Of a DNA stretch of 64,000 bases, positions 60,284 through 64,000 are shown piece after piece. The stretch comes from Leclercia sp. S52 (lineage in GTDB: Bacteria; Pseudomonadota; Gammaproteobacteria; Enterobacterales; Enterobacteriaceae). Positions within the stretch are counted from its first letter, which is position 1; the number at the start of each line of letters is the position of its first letter. Both the position numbers and the translations under genes were made by a program. The stretch covers positions 1,674,001 through 1,738,000 of the forward strand of contig NZ_CP152474.1 in assembly GCF_039727615.1 (NCBI RefSeq). The letters are read 5' to 3'. The notes under the pieces were generated by a model. The model saw only the letters and a list, made by a program, of their open reading frames with translations. It was not told where the DNA came from and searched no databases.

Positions 60284-60622
60284 TTATTTAGTTTGTTTGA
60301 TGGCGAGATTGAGAATCAATGTGCCAGCAATAACCATACACACCCCTATCCAGGCGTCCTGCGCCAGCATAAAGTCAAAATAGCGGGTCTGGATAAAGGT
60401 AATGCTCAGGATCCCGACCGCAGACCAGATAGCATATGCCACGCCCATATGGATCCTTTTCAGGGCGAGAGATAAACAGTAATAACTTACGCCATAGCCC
60501 ATAATGGCCATTATTCCCACAGAGGGAATTTTAAAGCCGTTGGAGAGCGATAATAAGGTTGTCGCCACAATTTCAATGGCGACGGCTGCAATAAGCGCAG
60601 CAACGCATTTAGTTAACGTCAT
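60284..60622 (-). CDS. SMR-family transporter subunit 2
   Basis: A 112-residue SMR protein starting MTLTKCVAAL. Glu17 (VAIEIVATTLL) is the membrane Glu, and AYAIWSAVG is the third-segment motif. In the sequence as given it is in frame with the phzF-type gene upstream, but the connecting 40 codons read like AT-rich non-coding DNA. The continuity depends on a C6 run at 60759-60764, so a separate protein is preferred here. It pairs with the SMR gene 14 bases downstream. Confidence 0.82.
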   Translation of the reverse strand: MTLTKCVAALIAAVAIEIVATTLLSLSNGFKIPSVGIMAIMGYGVSYYCLSLALKRIHMGVAYAIWSAVGILSITFIQTRYFDFMLAQDAWIGVCMVIAGTLILNLAIKQTK

Positions 60623-60744
60623 TAAATTATCCCCGGTGGTCAATAATACATTTCTTTGTTTTGGATAATGGAGTGCCAGGCAGAAGTTAATCTGCTTATT
60701 TTGTTTTCGCTGTGTTAAGAAATGAGTTTTATATTTGTAGAGAT

Positions 60745-61549
60745 TTAAATAATAAAGACCCCCCTCAATCACCAGACAGGCCTCGCCCGTCAGCTCGACG
60801 CGGCCGTTAGCGTTAATATGGCAGAGCAGTTCCCCTTTACGGCTGCCGCCCTGTTGCGCGTGGAGGGTCTTTTTCGCCAGCCTGTCGCTCCACAGCGGGG
60901 CCAGAAAGGTATGCGCCGAGCCGGTCACCGGATCTTCATTGACGCCCACCTGCGGGCCAAACCAGCGGGAGCGAAAATCGAACTGACGCGAAGGGGCGGT
61001 CACCACCACGCCGCGGGTGTTGAATTTCGCCAGCGCGGCGAAATCCGGCGTTAAGCCGTCGAGCTGCGCGTCATCCTCCATCACGACGATCAGATCGGAG
61101 GCCTGCCAGAATTCGCATGCTCCCCCGGTGATGCCAAGCGCTGACAACAGCCCATCGGGGGCGGCAATCCTGCGGGGGATGACGAGGGGAAAGTCCATGG
61201 TGAATTTTCCGTCCTCAGCGGTGACGGTCAATTCGCCGCTGCGGGTGAAAAAGCGGACTTGCTTGCCCGTCTCCTCGTGGCGCAACAGGACGCTGGCGGC
61301 GGCGAGCGTCGCATGCCCGCAAAGGTCGACTTCGACGGCGGGGGTAAACCAGCGAAGGGCGAAATCGTCACCCTGCTTAACGACAAAGGCCGTTTCAGAG
61401 AGGTTATTTTCTCTGGCGATGTGCTGTAACACTGCATCCTCTGGCCAGGTGTCCAGCAGACAAACCGCCGCCGGATTACCCGTAAACGGCCCCTGAGAAA
61501 AAGCATCAACCTGATAAAAAGGAATGCGTTGCGGATAGCTATTTTTCAC
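60745..61549 (-). CDS. PhzF-family isomerase/epimerase-fold enzyme (3' end distorted by a homopolymer)
   Basis: A protein with the diaminopimelate-epimerase-like fold. The family residues are Glu in NNLSETAFV, VDLCGHATLAAA, and NEDPVTGSAH. The start MKNSYPQRIPFYQVDAF overlaps the regulator gene by 11 bases. As given the frame runs on into the SMR gene (421 codons). With one base removed from the C run 60759-60764 it ends VIEGVFII at 60745, giving 267 residues, the usual PhzF size. The reaction is unknown. Within the operon it could prepare or finish the glycyl radical enzyme's small-molecule substrate. Confidence 0.82.
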
Positions 61550-62207
61550 TCATCACCTCAAGATCGTTATAAACCGTGTAACGGGTCACACCCAGGGCCT
61601 GGGCCGCATGCTGCACGCCGCCCCTCATTTTGAAAATCCCTTTCTCGCGCATCTCTGCGACGATTTTAAGACGTTGCGTTTTCTGAATTTTCTTTCCAGA
61701 AACGGTGTGTTTTTCGATGATTTCCTGAATTGATTGCTCAACCAGCCCACCCAGATTGAGATCGGCGGCATCAGAATCGACGGGGGCGGTTGCCATCATG
61801 ATGTCGAGACTTTTGCGAATCTGCTCATACGGCGAGGTATCCACGTTCATACAGAAAGCCATCAGCGGATGACCCTCATCACTGTAGTAAATCGTGGAGG
61901 CACTGTTCAGGATCTTCCCCGAGGCGGTAACGGTTTTATAATCCTTTACCGTCATGGACTTGCTGCTCTCATTTTTATTGAGCAACAGGGCAAAGCCCTT
62001 ATCTTTTTCCGGGCCCGACAATAAGTGGTCGCCTTTACTTCTGCCGCTGACGTGCCCGTTAATGATTTTGACAATCGAGCAGTCGGGGGTGGTGAGATTG
62101 TGTAAAACCACCTCCTGATTGGCGGACAGCGTGCCCGCCAGCGCCTCCATGGCCGCTTCAAGTGGCCCGGAAATCAGCTCAATTTGGTCTGCATATTCTG
62201 ATTTCAT
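61539..62207 (-). CDS. YheO/DauR-type PAS-HTH transcriptional regulator
   Basis: A 222-residue regulator. Residues 15-135 form a PAS-like YheO domain (VVLHNLTTPDCSIVKIING, then GRSKGDHLL). Residues 165-220 form the HTH_22 DNA-binding part (GVQHAAQALGVTRYTVYNDL). DauR, the best-known relative, controls D-arginine catabolism, so amino-acid-like ligands are plausible. It is the first gene of the operon, and a perfect inverted repeat 121 bases upstream may be its site. Confidence 0.87.
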   Translation of the reverse strand: MKSEYADQIELISGPLEAAMEALAGTLSANQEVVLHNLTTPDCSIVKIINGHVSGRSKGDHLLSGPEKDKGFALLLNKNESSKSMTVKDYKTVTASGKILNSASTIYYSDEGHPLMAFCMNVDTSPYEQIRKSLDIMMATAPVDSDAADLNLGGLVEQSIQEIIEKHTVSGKKIQKTQRLKIVAEMREKGIFKMRGGVQHAAQALGVTRYTVYNDLEVMSEK

Positions 62208-62305
62208 CGTTATTCCTTCGTCTGGGTCATTGTCAGGGCCACGAGTTTACCATCTGCCAACCGAACCTTCGCCTGTGCCGGGCGTGAATGGGCTGGCAGG
62301 ATTAA

Positions 62306-62344
62306 ATTATACTCATAATGTTTAATTATCAACAAAAAGTTGAT
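62306..62344 (-). promoter_or_regulatory. Promoter and inverted repeat upstream of the glycyl radical operon
   Basis: On the minus strand TTGATA (62327-62332) and TATAAT (62306-62311) are spaced by 15 bases, which is short but usable. The inverted repeat atcaac-aaaaa-gttgat (62328-62344) covers the -35 element, so a bound regulator would block or reposition polymerase. The YheO-like protein is the obvious candidate. The rest of the 217-base gap has no gene. Confidence 0.5.
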
Positions 62345-62424
62345 TTGTGGATTTTGCGGGGGTAAATTCCCTGCACCTGATGGCGGGCTCCCGTTCCGGA
62401 AGTCCATAAGAAGTGGAAACACTC

Positions 62425-62782
62425 ATGAAAATTATTGGTGTAGCGGTATTAGCGGGTTTGCTGGCGGCATGCAGTTATATTCATCCCTTTGGCGATGCGA
62501 CGGAGTATCAGTCGTATTCGGTCTCATCTCACCCGGGGCTGGGGGGGGCGCTATCACTGCATACGCAACGTTTTGTCGTCTGAGGGCTATGGCGTTGAGG
62601 TTATTTTCCCGCAAGCGGATACCCCTAATTTTTTTGATATCACCAAAGGGCAGGAGCGGATCGCGCAGGTGGATATGTACCATGTGACCGGGGCCCGGAC
62701 GATGGATATCACGCTTATTGCGGGGGCAAAAACAACCCTCAGGACGCTGGATGGCATCATGCAGCCGTGCGTAAGGCGGTAA
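62425..62782 (+). pseudogene. Small lipoprotein, frameshifted at a G8 run
   Basis: The product starts MKIIGVAVLAGLLAACSYIH with lipobox LLAAC and lipid-anchor Cys16. The frame breaks in the G8 run 62541-62548. With seven G it reads LGGRYHCIRNVLSSEGYGVE and continues through VDMYHVTGARTMDITL to a 118-residue protein. No family was recognised beyond the lipoprotein signal. A weak ribosome site (aagtgg) precedes it. Confidence 0.7.
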
Positions 62783-62882
62783 TACGACGTTTGAGCTGTG
62801 CGGCCTGTTCCCCCTCCGCCTTGAGACCAATATGCTAGGATAAGCAAAAAAAATCAGGCGCAAATCAGCAAGAGGGAGAGAC

Positions 62883-63471
62883 ATGATAAGAAAAAACAGG
62901 ATCGTGGTGGATTACTCATTATCCGTTTTAGAGCGCACTCAAGCCGGGAAGCTCATCCACGATCATAAAAAAAGCGTATCTCGAACCCTACGGTTATATT
63001 TCTCTCATTCAAAAGGCTGCGGTCTCTATTTTAGCGATCGCGGTTTTATTTAATGTGATTACTTTGCTGCAGCTAAGCCTGAGAACTACTCTGGACAGTG
63101 ATTTTCTGGCAAGAACCAAAATGTTCAGTATCGCTCTGCTGGTGCTGTTTGGCGTCGCGCTGGCGCTGTTTAAATTGTATGACGTGATGATGAATAACGT
63201 TATGCAGAAGCAGCAACGGGTTGAACAGGAAGACCAGGAGATCTTACAAAAAGTTAAATTAAACCGATTCTTTGTTGAAACTATTACCCCTAACGCCAGC
63301 GGCAAGATCTACTGGAAAAATGTTAAGGACAGCTACAGGGAAAATGGGTTTATTTTTATCCATATGAAGAATGATAATTGTGTAGTAATTCCTGAACGGG
63401 TTTTTGCTTCTGCCAGCGAAGCCGCAGAGGTTTTTGACTTTATCACCATGCAGATAGCGCAAAATAAATAA
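62883..63471 (+). pseudogene. YcxB-like membrane protein, frameshifted at an A7 run
   Basis: The frame starts MIRKNRIVVDYSLSVLERTQ after gagggagag and is lost at the A run 62967-62973. With six A it reads HDHKKAYLEPYGYISLIQ and joins a frame with two membrane segments (VSILAIAVLFNVITLL and FSIALLVLFGVALALF). A C-terminal YcxB-like domain follows (SGKIYWKNVKDSYRENGFIF, then CVVIPERVF). The repaired length is 195 residues. Function is unknown. It ends 3 bases before the AraC gene. Confidence 0.75.
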
Positions 63472-63474
63472 ACC

Positions 63475-64000
63475 ATGACCACCCAACAGCAGTTCAGCTT
63501 TGACACGCGCCCGCTGGTGCCCTTTGCCCATGATTACACCCATGGCGAAACGGAGCCCTGGCACAGCCACACCTGTGCCCAGCTTCTGCATACCCTGAGC
63601 GGAGTGGTGCGCGTGGAGACCGCGCAGGGATTCTGGATTGTACCGCCGGGGCGGGGCGTCTGGCTGCCTGCCGGGACGCAGCACCGCCTGCTGATCACCG
63701 GTAACGTGGCGGCCCGGACGCTGTTTATCGATCCCTTTGCCCGGGCGGATTTGCCGTCGGTTTGCCAGGTGGTGCAGATTTCTACCCTGCTGCGCGAGCT
63801 GATCGTCGCCTCGCTGCAGCTGCCGGAAAACTATGCGGCGGGTAGCCGGGCGGAACGCATTTATGAGCTGATCCTCGATGAAATCCGTGGGATAAGCGTG
63901 CTGCCGTTCAACCTTCCGGAGCCTCAGGCACCTGCGCTGCTGGGGCTGTGTCGCCAGATCCAGGCCGAGCCAGGCATCCGCTGGACCACGGCGCTGGCCG
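63475..64000 (+). CDS. AraC-family transcriptional regulator (partial, runs off the right edge)
   Basis: The first 175 codons of a regulator starting MTTQQQFSFDTRPLVPF. Residues 10-90 form a cupin-type arm with the metal-site-like HGETEPWHSH and WLPAGTQHRL. A helical linker follows (LLRELIVASLQL). The start of the DNA-binding domain (LCRQIQAEPGIRWTTALA) is at the edge, and its second helix-turn-helix lies outside. It resembles the AraC group that controls neighbouring efflux genes. Confidence 0.82.
   Translation, partial: MTTQQQFSFDTRPLVPFAHDYTHGETEPWHSHTCAQLLHTLSGVVRVETAQGFWIVPPGRGVWLPAGTQHRLLITGNVAARTLFIDPFARADLPSVCQVVQISTLLRELIVASLQLPENYAAGSRAERIYELILDEIRGISVLPFNLPEPQAPALLGLCRQIQAEPGIRWTTALA

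Noticed and set aside
62210..62422. A 70-codon minus-strand frame between the operon regulator and the lipoprotein
   Set aside because: It lies over the promoter and inverted repeat, has no ribosome site and reads as low-quality coding sequence.

Overview
The window is a chromosomal segment of an Enterobacteriaceae member close to Enterobacter, Lelliottia or Leclercia. The genus cannot be fixed from the sequence alone. The left 17 kb follows the E. coli order fabA-lonH-matP-ompA-sulA-sxy-yccS-yccF-helD-mgsA-csgI-yccU-hspQ-rlmI-yccX-tusE-yccA almost gene for gene. The one insertion there is a ybcL/ybcM-like pair (a PEBP protein and an AraC regulator) between rlmI and yccX. The rest is accessory DNA.

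Layout. 1-16935: conserved core (fatty acid synthesis, Ter organisation, outer membrane, SOS division block, competence regulator, helicase IV, methylglyoxal synthase, tRNA and rRNA modification). 17203-18831: an OppA/MppA-type peptide-binding protein. 18936-31078: a 12 kb block bounded by two identical serT genes, each with its own promoter. It holds a GH43 xylosidase with a GPH transporter, a LamB/ScrY-type porin, and a LacI-controlled ABC importer operon of the AfuABC kind with a fused two-domain phosphatase. 31257-38829: a transposase-like HTH joined to a membrane domain, an Old Yellow Enzyme, a LysR/DsbA-like/FAD-monooxygenase group, a CmoA-like plus membrane methyltransferase pair, and ampC without ampR. 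38859-46136: the complete tetrathionate reductase locus ttrRS/ttrBCA. 46110-48936: a GNAT gene and chrBA (chromate). 49050-56614: a degenerate M24 homologue, short-chain dehydrogenases with an HxlR regulator, and several small membrane or exported proteins. 56489-62344: an anaerobic-type operon made of a YheO-like regulator, a PhzF-family enzyme, two SMR transporters, a glycyl radical enzyme, its activase and perhaps a 41-residue membrane protein. 62425-64000: a lipoprotein, a YcxB-like protein and a partial AraC regulator.

The glycyl radical operon is the best candidate for an undescribed system. The enzyme keeps its thiyl Cys, acidic residue and radical Gly. It differs from the better-known branches at a position that is usually His. 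It is packed with a two-subunit cation exporter and an isomerase-fold enzyme.

A quality warning applies throughout. Fourteen genes are interrupted or misjoined, and all sixteen sites lie in a homopolymer of 5 to 8 bases carrying exactly one base too many. Removing that base restores full-length products, in several cases of exactly the length known for the E. coli homologue. These are probably sequencing or assembly insertions rather than decay. They are typed here as pseudogenes because the sequence as given does not encode the whole protein.
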